Assembly (NCBI RefSeq): GCF_900290285.1
Contig: NZ_LT985754.1
Span: 520,299-584,298, forward strand
Direction of reading: 5' to 3'
Source: Candidatus Centipeda massiliensis
Lineage (GTDB): Bacteria > Bacillota > Negativicutes > Selenomonadales > Selenomonadaceae
DNA: 64,000 nt
The position numbers and the translations under genes are program-made. Positions 1-7,778 of this stretch are shown here, piece by piece. Numbering within the stretch: the first letter of the stretch is position 1; each line of letters opens with the position of its first letter. The notes beneath the pieces are model-generated. The model had not been told where the DNA came from and ran no database searches. It saw nothing but the letters and a program-made list of their open reading frames with translations.

Positions 1-1632
1 GCGAATTGCATTCCCGTCCTCTTCCTGCCCGGCGATACCTATGCGGATCGCCAGCCGGATCCCGTGCTGCAGCAGATGGAGCAGCCGTCGAGCCTTTCCA
101 TCACGAGCAACGATGCCTTCAAGGCAGTCTGCAAATACTGGGATCGCGTGACGCGCCCCGAGATCCTCATGACGGCGTGCATCAACGCCATGCGCGTCCT
201 CACCGATCCGGCAGAGACGGGTGCAGTCTGCATCGCGCTTCCGCAGGATGTCGAGGGTGAGGCGTATGACTACCCCGTGCATTTCTTCAAGAAGCGCGTC
301 CATCGCATCGAGCGTCCTGCGCCCTCCCCGTATGCAATCGAGGAGGCGGTACAGCTCATCACGCGCAAGAAGAAGCCGATCATGATCTTCGGCGGCGGCG
401 TGCGCTACTCCGAGGCGGAGGATACGTTCCGCGCATTCGCGGAGAAGTACGGCATCCCGTTCGGCGAGACGCAGGCGGGCAAGGGCACCATCGTCTGGGA
501 TCATCCGCTGAATCTCGGCGGCATCGGCGAGACGGGCAGCCTCGGTGCGAACCTCATCGGCGCGGATGCAGATCTCGTCATCGGCGTCGGTACGCGCTAT
601 ACGGACTTTACGACCTCCTCGAAGTGGCTCTATCAGAATCCCGAGGTGGAGTATCTCAACATCAATATCTCGCGTTTCCATGCGTACAAGATGGACGCCG
701 TGCAGGTCGTCGCGGATGCGCAGGAGGGGCTGAAGGCGCTCGATGCTGCGCTCGAAAAGACGGGCTGGAAGGTCAGCGCGGACTATGCGGCAGCCGTAAA
801 GGATGCCAAGGCAAAGACGGATGCCGAAGTCGACCGCATCTATCATCTTGAGTACACGGGTGAGGACTTCGTGCCCGAGGTCAACGATGCGTTTGACTTC
901 AAGAAGGCGAGCAAGGAGTTCATCGAACTGACGGGTTCGTCCCTCCTCCAGACGCGCGTGCTCGGTGTGCTCGATGAGACAATCGACAAGAACGCCATCG
1001 TCGTCTGCGCGGCGGGCAGCCTCCCGGGCGACCTGCAGCGTGCATGGCGCACGAAGGAAGTCGACGGCTACCATGTCGAGTACGGCTTCTCCTGCATGGG
1101 CTACGAGCTGAATGCCTCCCTCGGTGTCCGTCTCGCCGCACCCGACCGCGAGGTCTATGCACTCGTCGGCGATGCGGGCTACATGATGCTGAACTCCGAG
1201 CTTGCAACGGCGATTGCCGAGGGCATCAAGGTCAACATCATTCTCTTCGACAACATGACGAACGGCTGCATCAACAACCTTGAGATCGGGCATGGACAGG
1301 GCAGCTACGGTACGGAGCTCCGCTTCCGCAACCCGAAGACCGGCCAGCTCGACGGCGGATACGTTCCCGTGGACTTCGCGATGAACGCCGCGTCCTTTGG
1401 TCTGAGGACCTACAAGGCGAACACCGCTGAAGAGCTGAAAGCCGCGCTTGAGGATGCGAAGAAGCAGAACGTCTCGACGCTGATTGACTGCAAGGTGCTG
1501 CCGAAGTCCATGGTACACGGCTACGGCAACTGGTGGCGCGTCGGTGTTGCACAGGTCAGCACGATGGACGAGGTCAACCGCGTGCAGCGCGAGCGCATGA
1601 TCCCGCATCTGGATGCGGCGCGGAAGTACTGA
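1..1632 (+). CDS. iolD: 3D-(3,5/4)-trihydroxycyclohexane-1,2-dione hydrolase IolD, 5' end missing
   Basis: The frame is open from the first base, so the gene starts upstream; 543 residues are visible and about 95-100 are missing compared with the usual IolD length of about 640. IolD is a thiamine-diphosphate enzyme that opens the ring of the trione/diketo intermediate of myo-inositol breakdown to give 5-deoxy-glucuronate. The visible start (LFLPGD, then QPDPVLQQME) is typical of IolD. The ThDP pyrophosphate motif reads VGDAGYMML, with GDA rather than the commoner GDG (codons 1168-1176), followed by ILFDN and then GCINNLE, as in IolD. The next gene is an IolE-type dehydratase, which fits an iol operon. 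The family assignment is secure. Confidence 0.95.
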   Translation, partial: ANCIPVLFLPGDTYADRQPDPVLQQMEQPSSLSITSNDAFKAVCKYWDRVTRPEILMTACINAMRVLTDPAETGAVCIALPQDVEGEAYDYPVHFFKKRVHRIERPAPSPYAIEEAVQLITRKKKPIMIFGGGVRYSEAEDTFRAFAEKYGIPFGETQAGKGTIVWDHPLNLGGIGETGSLGANLIGADADLVIGVGTRYTDFTTSSKWLYQNPEVEYLNINISRFHAYKMDAVQVVADAQEGLKALDAALEKTGWKVSADYAAAVKDAKAKTDAEVDRIYHLEYTGEDFVPEVNDAFDFKKASKEFIELTGSSLLQTRVLGVLDETIDKNAIVVCAAGSLPGDLQRAWRTKEVDGYHVEYGFSCMGYELNASLGVRLAAPDREVYALVGDAGYMMLNSELATAIAEGIKVNIILFDNMTNGCINNLEIGHGQGSYGTELRFRNPKTGQLDGGYVPVDFAMNAASFGLRTYKANTAEELKAALEDAKKQNVSTLIDCKVLPKSMVHGYGNWWRVGVAQVSTMDEVNRVQRERMIPHLDAARKY

Positions 1633-1640
1633 GAAAATTT

Positions 1641-1669
1641 AGCTTCCCCCGTGCGGCACGGGGGAAGCT
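1641..1669. repeat. Perfect GC-rich palindrome between iolD and iolE (family C)
   Basis: A 29-base perfect palindrome with 14-base arms (AGCTTCCCCCGTGC) around a single G. It lies directly behind the iolD stop codon. It is not followed by a T run, so it looks like a REP-type or mRNA-stabilising hairpin rather than a terminator. Related palindromes occur at 2654-2676, 2698-2739 and 34542-34584. Confidence 0.75.
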
Positions 1670-1712
1670 GATATGAGAAGTTTTCATTCAGTCAATGATG
1701 GAGGTCAGAAAC

Positions 1713-2600
1713 ATGGCAAAGATTCGTTTGGGCATTGCCCCGATTGCGTGGACCAATGACGACATGCCGGATCTCGGCAAGGAGAACACCTTTGAGCAGT
1801 GCGTCAGCGAAATGGCGCTTGCAGGCTTCACGGGCTGCGAAGTCGGCGGCAAGTATCCGAAGGATACGGCTGTCCTCAAGAAGGCGCTCGAGCTGCGCGG
1901 CATGAGCATTGCCAGCGCGTGGTTCAGCTCCTTCCTCCTCACGCAGCCGTATGAGCAGGTGGAGAAGGACTTCATCGAGCACTGCGAGTTCCTCAAGACG
2001 ATGGGCGCGGAGTTCTGCAACGTCGCCGAGCAGGGCAACAGCGTGCAGGGCAAGCTGGATGTCCCCGTTTTCGACGGCAAGCCCTACAACACGGAGGAGC
2101 AGTGGAAGACGCTCGCCGAGGGGCTGAACAAGCTCGGTGCGGTTGCGAAGAAGATCGGTCTTACGATGACCTATCATCATCACATGGGCACGGGCGTCCA
2201 GACCACGGAGGAGATCGACCGTCTCATGGAGATGACCGATCCCGCACTCGTCTGGCTGCTCTATGATACGGGACATCTCGTCTGCTCGGGCGAGGATCAC
2301 ATCGCCATCCTCAAGAAGTATATGCCGCGCATCCGCCACATCCACCTCAAGGATGTGCGCGCCGATGTCCTGAAGGAGGTCAAGGCGAAGAAGATGAGCT
2401 TCCTCGACGGCGTGCGCGCGGGCATGTTCACCGTGCCGGGCGACGGCTGCATTGACTTTGCGCCGATCTTTGACATCGTGAACGCCACGGACTACGACGG
2501 CTGGTTCATCGTCGAGGCAGAGCAGGATCCCGCAAAGGCAAATCCGCTTGAGTACGCCATCAAGGCGCGCAAGTACATCAAGGACAAGGCGCATATCTGA
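1713..2600 (+). CDS. iolE: Inosose dehydratase-like sugar isomerase (IolE)
   Basis: A 295-residue TIM-barrel protein of the AP-endonuclease-2/xylose-isomerase-like family. IolE removes water from scyllo-inosose (2-keto-myo-inositol), the step between IolG and IolD. The N terminus (LGIAPIAWTNDD) is characteristic of IolE, and the expected metal-binding positions are visible in YHHHMGTG, LYDTGH, IRHIHLKD and FIVEAEQD. The ATG at 1713 is preferred over the in-frame ATG at 1695 because a GGAGG box (1700-1704) sits 8 bases in front of it. It is the second gene after iolD, separated by an 80-bp gap that carries a strong palindrome. Other TIM barrels in the window are more diverged from IolE. Confidence 0.9.
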   Translation: MAKIRLGIAPIAWTNDDMPDLGKENTFEQCVSEMALAGFTGCEVGGKYPKDTAVLKKALELRGMSIASAWFSSFLLTQPYEQVEKDFIEHCEFLKTMGAEFCNVAEQGNSVQGKLDVPVFDGKPYNTEEQWKTLAEGLNKLGAVAKKIGLTMTYHHHMGTGVQTTEEIDRLMEMTDPALVWLLYDTGHLVCSGEDHIAILKKYMPRIRHIHLKDVRADVLKEVKAKKMSFLDGVRAGMFTVPGDGCIDFAPIFDIVNATDYDGWFIVEAEQDPAKANPLEYAIKARKYIKDKAHI

Positions 2601-2653
2601 TCCAATTAAGGAACTGTTGCATAAACGCCCCTATCGGCTCGCGATGCTCGCCA

Positions 2654-2676
2654 CTTCCCCCGCCCGGCGGGGGAAG
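2654..2676. repeat. Perfect GC-rich palindrome (family C)
   Basis: CTTCCCCCGCC and its exact complement flank a single C. Read on the minus strand, it is followed by a short GC-rich tail ending in GGGGCG, the same architecture as the copies at 2698 and 34542. It lies in the 251-bp gap between iolE and the GntP-type permease. Confidence 0.7.
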
Positions 2677-2697
2677 CTAATATGCCATAATCCCAAG

Positions 2698-2739
2698 CCT
2701 CCCCCGTGCGGCACGGGGGAGGGGGACCGCGCAAGCGGT
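2698..2739. repeat. Dual-hairpin GC-rich repeat (family C)
   Basis: The first hairpin is a perfect palindrome (CCTCCCCCGTGC / GCACGGGGGAGG, 2698-2722). A second small hairpin follows (ACCGC-gcaa-GCGGT, 2726-2739), then GGAAGGGGCGC. The copy at 34542 keeps the same two-hairpin plan with different but still pairing bases in the second stem. That pattern suggests selection on structure. Confidence 0.7.
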
Positions 2740-2778
2740 GGAAGGGGCGCTTGTAGCGATATATCTGACATAAAGACA

Positions 2779-2826
2779 GGGGCTGCTCACGAAGTTTTCT
2801 ACCTTCGTGCGACAGCTCCTTCTTTT
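2779..2826 (+). terminator. Hairpin with T-rich tail before the GntP-type permease
   Basis: Imperfect stem of GGGGCTGCTCACGAAG against CCTTCGTGCGACAGCTCC, followed by TTCTTTT. It could terminate readthrough from iolDE or act as a leader hairpin of the next gene, which starts only 26 bases downstream. Confidence 0.5.
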
Positions 2827-2851
2827 ATGAACGTATGAAAGGGGAAGTGGC

Positions 2852-4267
2852 ATGGAACTCTCCATGATCTTCATCAGCCTCATCCTGCTCATGGTCTTTG
2901 CCTACCGCGGCTACTCCATCATCTTCATTGCGCCGCTCTTTGCCGTCGTCGCAGCGCTCGGCAGCGGGCACTCTCTCATGCCCGTCTACAGCGAGATCTA
3001 TATGACCAAGGCGGCGGAGTACATTAAGACCTACTATCCCGTCTTCCTCCTCGGTGCGGTCTTTGCAAAGATCATGGAGCAGGGCGGGCTTGCTGCCGCC
3101 GTTGCGGATAAGATCGTCAAGACGCTCGGGCAGGACAAGGCGGTGCTCGCCGTGCTCATTGGCTGCGGCGTATTGACGTACGGCGGACTCTCTGTATTTG
3201 TGGTGGCGTTCGTCATGTATCCGTTTGCGGCGATCCTCTTTCGGCAGGTGGACATCCCGAAAAAGCTTCTGCCGGGGCTGCTCTGGATGGGCATCTTCAC
3301 CTACAGTATGGTCGCCATCCCCGGCACGCCGCAGATCCAGAACATCATCCCGACATCGTTCTTCGGCACAACTACATGGTCGGGACCCATCCTCGGCATC
3401 ATCGGCGCCGTCCTCTACTTCCTCATCGCGTGGGGGTGGATCAGCTATCGCCAGCGCACGCTCAATGCCAAGGGCGAGGGCTATGGACAGCACATCCTCA
3501 ACGAGCCGGAGGAATCGACGGAGGCACTGCCCGACTGGCGGCTCTCGGCACTCCCGCTCGTCATGGTCATTGTCCTCAACCTCATCATCAGCAATCCGTT
3601 TCACTGGGCGTGGGCGTATTCGTGGGCGGCAGACAGCCTTGAGAGTCTGCTCCCGATGAAGCTCAGCCTCATGGCGAGCGGCATTGACAAGGTGCAGGCA
3701 ATCTGGTCGATCAACGTCGCCCTCCTCCTCTCGACCGTCGCCGCCGCCATCATCGGGCGCAAACGCCTGAGCCTCAAGGGCGGGCTATCGAATCCTGTCA
3801 ACACGGGCGCCGTCGGCTCGACAACGGCCGTCCTCAACGTCGCCTCGGGCTATGCGTATGGCTGCGTCATCGCCGCGCTGCCCGCATTTGCCATCATCAA
3901 AGAGGCGCTGCTTGGCTTCTCCATCGGTGACAGCCCGCTCATGAGCGCCATCATCACAACGAATATCATGACCGGCGTCACGGGATCGTCCTCGGGCGGC
4001 ATGACCATCGCACTCGGTATGCTCGGGACGGAGTGGCTCGCGTGGGCACAGCAGGTCGGCATCAGCGCCGATGTGCTCCACCGCATCATCTGCCTCGCGT
4101 CGGAGTGCATCGATACAGGGCCGCAGTCGGGCGCACTCGTCACGCTGATGGCGGTCTGCGGGCTGACGCACAAGGAGTCCTACTATGACGTGATCGTCCT
4201 CACCCTGCTGAAATCCGCCGTCGTCTTTATCTGTCTCGGCATCTTCCTCGTGACGGGGCTTGCGTGA
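2852..4267 (+). CDS. GntP-family permease (gluconate/organic acid symporter)
   Basis: A 471-residue, very hydrophobic protein with about 12 predicted membrane segments that matches the GntP/COG2610 family of proton-coupled permeases for gluconate and related hydroxy-acids. Family-like segments include YPVFLLGAVFAKIMEQ, IPGTPQIQNIIPTSFFGT and the Gly/Ser-rich TGVTGSSSGGMTIAL near residue 375. The start at 2852 follows AAAGGGG with suitable spacing. It sits behind the iolDE genes but is separated by repeats and a hairpin, so it probably has its own transcript. A sugar-acid produced or used by the neighbouring inositol pathway is a reasonable substrate, but the exact compound cannot be read from sequence. 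Confidence 0.85.
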   Translation: MELSMIFISLILLMVFAYRGYSIIFIAPLFAVVAALGSGHSLMPVYSEIYMTKAAEYIKTYYPVFLLGAVFAKIMEQGGLAAAVADKIVKTLGQDKAVLAVLIGCGVLTYGGLSVFVVAFVMYPFAAILFRQVDIPKKLLPGLLWMGIFTYSMVAIPGTPQIQNIIPTSFFGTTTWSGPILGIIGAVLYFLIAWGWISYRQRTLNAKGEGYGQHILNEPEESTEALPDWRLSALPLVMVIVLNLIISNPFHWAWAYSWAADSLESLLPMKLSLMASGIDKVQAIWSINVALLLSTVAAAIIGRKRLSLKGGLSNPVNTGAVGSTTAVLNVASGYAYGCVIAALPAFAIIKEALLGFSIGDSPLMSAIITTNIMTGVTGSSSGGMTIALGMLGTEWLAWAQQVGISADVLHRIICLASECIDTGPQSGALVTLMAVCGLTHKESYYDVIVLTLLKSAVVFICLGIFLVTGLA

Positions 4268-4340
4268 GACAGCGGACATTTTTCTTGTGCAGATGGTGAA
4301 AAGACGATAGAATGTATACCATAACAAGGAGGTGGCACGC

Positions 4341-5198
4341 ATGAATCGTCAGAACTACAACCCGTTGAACGATTATCTCTTCAAATTTATTTTTGGAAGA
4401 GAGGAGCGTAAGCGTATCACGCTCAGCTTTCTCAATGCTGTTTTAGATCGCAAGGAAAGCAAAGAACTCACGGACATCACCTTTATTGACCGTGAATTTG
4501 ATCCGCAGTTTGAGGAGGACAAGCTCTCGCAGCTCGACATATACGGCATAGCGAGCGACGGCAGTCAGATCAATATAGAGGTTCAGCTGATGAACCTCTA
4601 CAATATGCAGAAGCGCACGCTCTACTACTGGGCGCGGATGTATCAGACCCTGCGCAAAGGGGAGGCCTATCAGCAACTCAGCCCGTCTATTACGATCAAT
4701 CTGTTGAATTTTTCGTTGCTCCCGCAGAAAAGTCCGCACAATATGTATGGACTCTATGATATTGTGAGCGGACATCGGCTGACAGAGGATCTGGAAATAC
4801 ATTTTCTTGAAATTCCGAAGTTCAAGCTGAAATCGGTGAAGGAGATGAAGCGCCTCGAAAAGTGGCTTGCTTACTTTTCAAACAAACTGAATGAACGTGA
4901 AACGGAGGAACTGGCGATGAGCGAGGCAGCGATCAAAGAGGCGATACAGGCGGAGCACATCTTTATGCAGAGTGATGTGGAGCGGTGGCAGTACGAGCAG
5001 CGCGAAAAGGCGATGCGGGACTATCTCAGCGCGATGACCTCCTCGCGTGATGAGGGGCTGCAAGAAGGACGGCGCGAAGGAATCCTCGATATGGCACGTT
5101 CCCTCCTCGCGCTCAACGTTCCCGTGGATGTGATCGAGAAGTCGAGCGGCATGACGCGCGCGGAGATCCTGGCGCTGCAGCAGAGCGTTGGCGAGTAG
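4341..5198 (+). CDS. Rpn-family PD-(D/E)XK nuclease / transposase-like protein
   Basis: A 285-residue protein of the Rpn (recombination-promoting nuclease, PF12784-like) family. The N-terminal signature NPLNDYLFKFIFG is present. The nuclease core is visible as LSQLDIYG (catalytic Asp) and NIEVQ (the ExQ variant of ExK). The C-terminal EGRREGILDMARSLL segment with a short helical end is usual for the family. The ATG at 4341 is chosen because AAGGAGG (4326-4332) lies 8 bases upstream; the GTG at 4332 would overlap that box. These proteins are scattered in many copies in Firmicutes and Bacteroidetes genomes and are linked to DNA recombination. No link to the neighbouring transport genes is apparent. 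Confidence 0.85.
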   Translation: MNRQNYNPLNDYLFKFIFGREERKRITLSFLNAVLDRKESKELTDITFIDREFDPQFEEDKLSQLDIYGIASDGSQINIEVQLMNLYNMQKRTLYYWARMYQTLRKGEAYQQLSPSITINLLNFSLLPQKSPHNMYGLYDIVSGHRLTEDLEIHFLEIPKFKLKSVKEMKRLEKWLAYFSNKLNERETEELAMSEAAIKEAIQAEHIFMQSDVERWQYEQREKAMRDYLSAMTSSRDEGLQEGRREGILDMARSLLALNVPVDVIEKSSGMTRAEILALQQSVGE

Positions 5199-5337
5199 GC
5201 GGTGCACACGGTTTTTCCTCCAAACGGGGTGGGCACGCTCGCGCGATATCGAAAGAAGTCCTCTGCGTGAGATAAGACGTTATCGCGACGAATGGGGCAT
5301 GTTTGAAGCGGGAAAATTCAAAGAAAGGAACACATAG

Positions 5338-6237
5338 ATGGACGACACAGCTGCAAAGCGCAGGATGTATCTCCTGCTCGCCCTCACGGCGGTGATCTGG
5401 GGCATTCAGCCGCTGTGCATCAAGTGGCTCGTTACGGAGTGGTCGCCCGTCACCATCTCCGCCATGCGCTACATCTTCATCTCTGCGGGGCTTATCGCCA
5501 TCGCAGGGCGGCGCGGCGAAGCGCTCCTGCCGCCGCCCCATACCCTGCCAGCGCTCATCGCGATGGGCGTCACAGGCATCCTGATGAACGGCTGTATGCA
5601 GTTCACGGGGCTTCAGTACTCAACGGTGACGAACTGCACCCTGATCGCCGCCGCCTCGCCTGCCATCACAGCGTTCTTTGCTGCCGTCTTTCTGCGCGAG
5701 CGACTGAACGCAATCGCGTGGGGCGGCATCGCCGTCTCCTTCCTCGGTGCACTCGCCGTCGTCAGCCACGGCTCATGGCAGGTACTCGTCGGGCTTTCGT
5801 TCAACTACGGTGACATCCTCTTTCTACTCGCGCAGGTCGCATGGACGATGTACTCCATCCTCGCTGTGCGCGTCATGCAGTGCATCTCCGCCGCGCTTTG
5901 CACGGGATGGGCGGGCATCTTTGGGGCGCTTGCGACGATCCTCTACGGCGTCCTCACCGATGACTTTCATCCGACTGCGCTCTCCACGCCACTCCTTGCA
6001 GCGTTTCTCTACACCGTCGTCTTTGGCGGGGTCATGGCAATGCTCTTCTGGAACCTCGGCGTGCGCCGCGTCGGTCCCTCCGTTACCTCCATCTTTCAGA
6101 ACGTCACCCCCGTCGTCGGCATGATCGGCGGTATGCTCCTCTTTGCCGAGCAGATCGGTATGCTCCAAATTCTTGGCGCAGCCGCCATCTTCGGCGGTGT
6201 GTATCTCACAACACACAGTAATTTTGCAGAGAAGTAA
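5338..6237 (+). CDS. DMT-superfamily (EamA) transporter
   Basis: A 299-residue protein with about 10 membrane segments in two EamA repeats. The N terminus (LALTAVIWGIQPLCIKW) and the second repeat (FLYTVVFGGVMAMLFWNLGVRRVG, residues about 221-244) are standard for drug/metabolite exporters. The start follows GAAAGG with normal spacing. It is a single gene flanked by an Rpn gene and by the large inverted repeat at 6297. The substrate cannot be told; relatives export amino acids or metabolites. Confidence 0.85.
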   Translation: MDDTAAKRRMYLLLALTAVIWGIQPLCIKWLVTEWSPVTISAMRYIFISAGLIAIAGRRGEALLPPPHTLPALIAMGVTGILMNGCMQFTGLQYSTVTNCTLIAAASPAITAFFAAVFLRERLNAIAWGGIAVSFLGALAVVSHGSWQVLVGLSFNYGDILFLLAQVAWTMYSILAVRVMQCISAALCTGWAGIFGALATILYGVLTDDFHPTALSTPLLAAFLYTVVFGGVMAMLFWNLGVRRVGPSVTSIFQNVTPVVGMIGGMLLFAEQIGMLQILGAAAIFGGVYLTTHSNFAEK

Positions 6238-6296
6238 TCCGCATCAAAAAGCAACAAATTTGAGTTTGCAATTCGCATAAAAACAAAAATTCAGAG

Positions 6297-6360
6297 AATA
6301 AGAAATCAGAACCTTGGTATAATGATCTCGTAATCAATACCTTGGTTCTGATTTCTTATT
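6297..6360. promoter_or_regulatory. Long inverted repeat upstream of the organophosphate antiporter
   Basis: Perfect 17-base arms (AATAAGAAATCAGAACC and its complement, 6297-6313 and 6344-6360). After a TT/TT mismatch a further 5 bases pair (GGTAT/ATACC), leaving a 16-base loop. It may end the upstream DMT transcript, act as an operator, or form a hairpin in the leader of the gene starting at 6429. No clear T run follows. Confidence 0.55.
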
Positions 6361-6428
6361 ATTTGACAGAGGAGGCGAACAACTTCGATCTGCCGTGTTT
6401 TTAGGAGCAGCAAAGGAAGGTGCTGAAA

Positions 6429-7775
6429 ATGCTCAAATGGTTTCTGACGAATCCGGACAAACCCCGTATTGAGGATCCGAATACCGTCAAGAAGATGTAT
6501 CATTCTGCACGCGTGCAGGCCGTTACGGCAATGATCATCGGCTACGGTATGTACTATGTGATGCGCATGACGCTTGGCGTTGCGAAAAAGCCGATGATCG
6601 AGGCGGGCTTTACCCCGACCGAACTCGGTGCGATGGGCGCGGCGATGATGGTCGCCATCGCCATCGGAAAATGTGCGAATGGATTTATTGCCGACCACTG
6701 TAACATCAAGAAAATTGTTCCCATCGGACTTCTTGGTGCCGCAATCGTCAACGTCATCCTTGGCTTCAGTGATGCCTACTGGGTGTTCCTTGTCCTGTGG
6801 GGCGTCAACGGCGTGTTCCAGAGCATGGGCGCCGCCCCCTGTATCGTTTCCCTTGCCCAGTGGTTTTCTAAGAGCAAGCTGGCAACCTACTACGGCGTTT
6901 TCAGTATCGCGCACTACCTTGGTGAGGGTGCAACCTATCTCGGCACGGCGATGATCATTGTCGCATTCGGCTGGCACGCGGCATTCTTCCTGCCGGGCGT
7001 TGCCTGTATCGTACTTGCCTTCATCATGTACCGCTTTATGCGCGACCGTCCGGAGACATACGGACTCCCGTCCGCGAATGAATTCGAGGGTGAGGTTGCG
7101 CAGGAGAAGAAGGAGCAGACAGTTTCCACGAAGGAAGCCCAGCTCATGGTTATCCGCAACCCCTATGTGTGGCTGCTTGCTGTTGCAGCAATCTGTCTCG
7201 GTATTTCGCGTTACTCTATCAGCAGCTGGGGCGTTATCTTCCTGCAGGAGGCAAAGGGGCTGGATCTCGTTACGGCGGGCAGCATCATGTCACTCTCCCC
7301 GATTCTCGGTGGTGTCGGTTCATTCTTCTCGGGCATGATCTCCGATAAGTATTTCAAATCACGCCACTCGCTGACTACCATCGTCTTCGGTATCGTCATG
7401 CTTATCGGCATTGCCGGCGTCTGCTTCGTCCCTGCGGGATCGCTCGCACTCACAACGGCATTTATTTCCATCTTCGGCTTCGGTCTCGGCGTTATCCTCT
7501 GCTTCGTCGGCGGACTGCTCGCAGTTGACCTCTGCCCGCGCAAGGCGACGGGCGCGGCGATGGGCGTCATCGGACTCCTCGCCTATGGCGGTGCGGCGGC
7601 GCAGGATATCGTCAACGGACTCCTCATGGATCATGCAAAGGTCGTTGTGGACGGTGTGACCACCTATCATTTTGAAACCATCATGGCGTTCTGGATCGGC
7701 AGCGTTGCACTCATGACGCTTCTCGTTGTCCCGACCCTGTGGGCGAAGAAAGTCAAGGAAGAAGAGGAAGGGTAA
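6429..7775 (+). CDS. Organophosphate:phosphate antiporter (OPA family, GlpT/UhpT type)
   Basis: A 448-residue, 12-TM major facilitator protein of the OPA family, which imports phosphate esters such as glycerol-3-phosphate or hexose phosphates in exchange for phosphate. The residues that hold the phosphate in GlpT/UhpT are present by position: Arg46 in YYVMR (TM1), His162 in SIAHYLGEG (TM5) and Arg261 in GISRYSISSWG (TM7). The ATG at 6429 follows AGGAAGG (6414-6420); the GTG at 6420 overlaps it. The phosphoesterase gene follows after 3 bp, so the two are translated together and import is directly tied to hydrolysis. The substrate is an organophosphate by inference; glycerophospho- or inositol-phosphate compounds are candidates given the context. 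Confidence 0.9.
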   Translation: MLKWFLTNPDKPRIEDPNTVKKMYHSARVQAVTAMIIGYGMYYVMRMTLGVAKKPMIEAGFTPTELGAMGAAMMVAIAIGKCANGFIADHCNIKKIVPIGLLGAAIVNVILGFSDAYWVFLVLWGVNGVFQSMGAAPCIVSLAQWFSKSKLATYYGVFSIAHYLGEGATYLGTAMIIVAFGWHAAFFLPGVACIVLAFIMYRFMRDRPETYGLPSANEFEGEVAQEKKEQTVSTKEAQLMVIRNPYVWLLAVAAICLGISRYSISSWGVIFLQEAKGLDLVTAGSIMSLSPILGGVGSFFSGMISDKYFKSRHSLTTIVFGIVMLIGIAGVCFVPAGSLALTTAFISIFGFGLGVILCFVGGLLAVDLCPRKATGAAMGVIGLLAYGGAAAQDIVNGLLMDHAKVVVDGVTTYHFETIMAFWIGSVALMTLLVVPTLWAKKVKEEEEG

Positions 7776-7778
7776 GCC

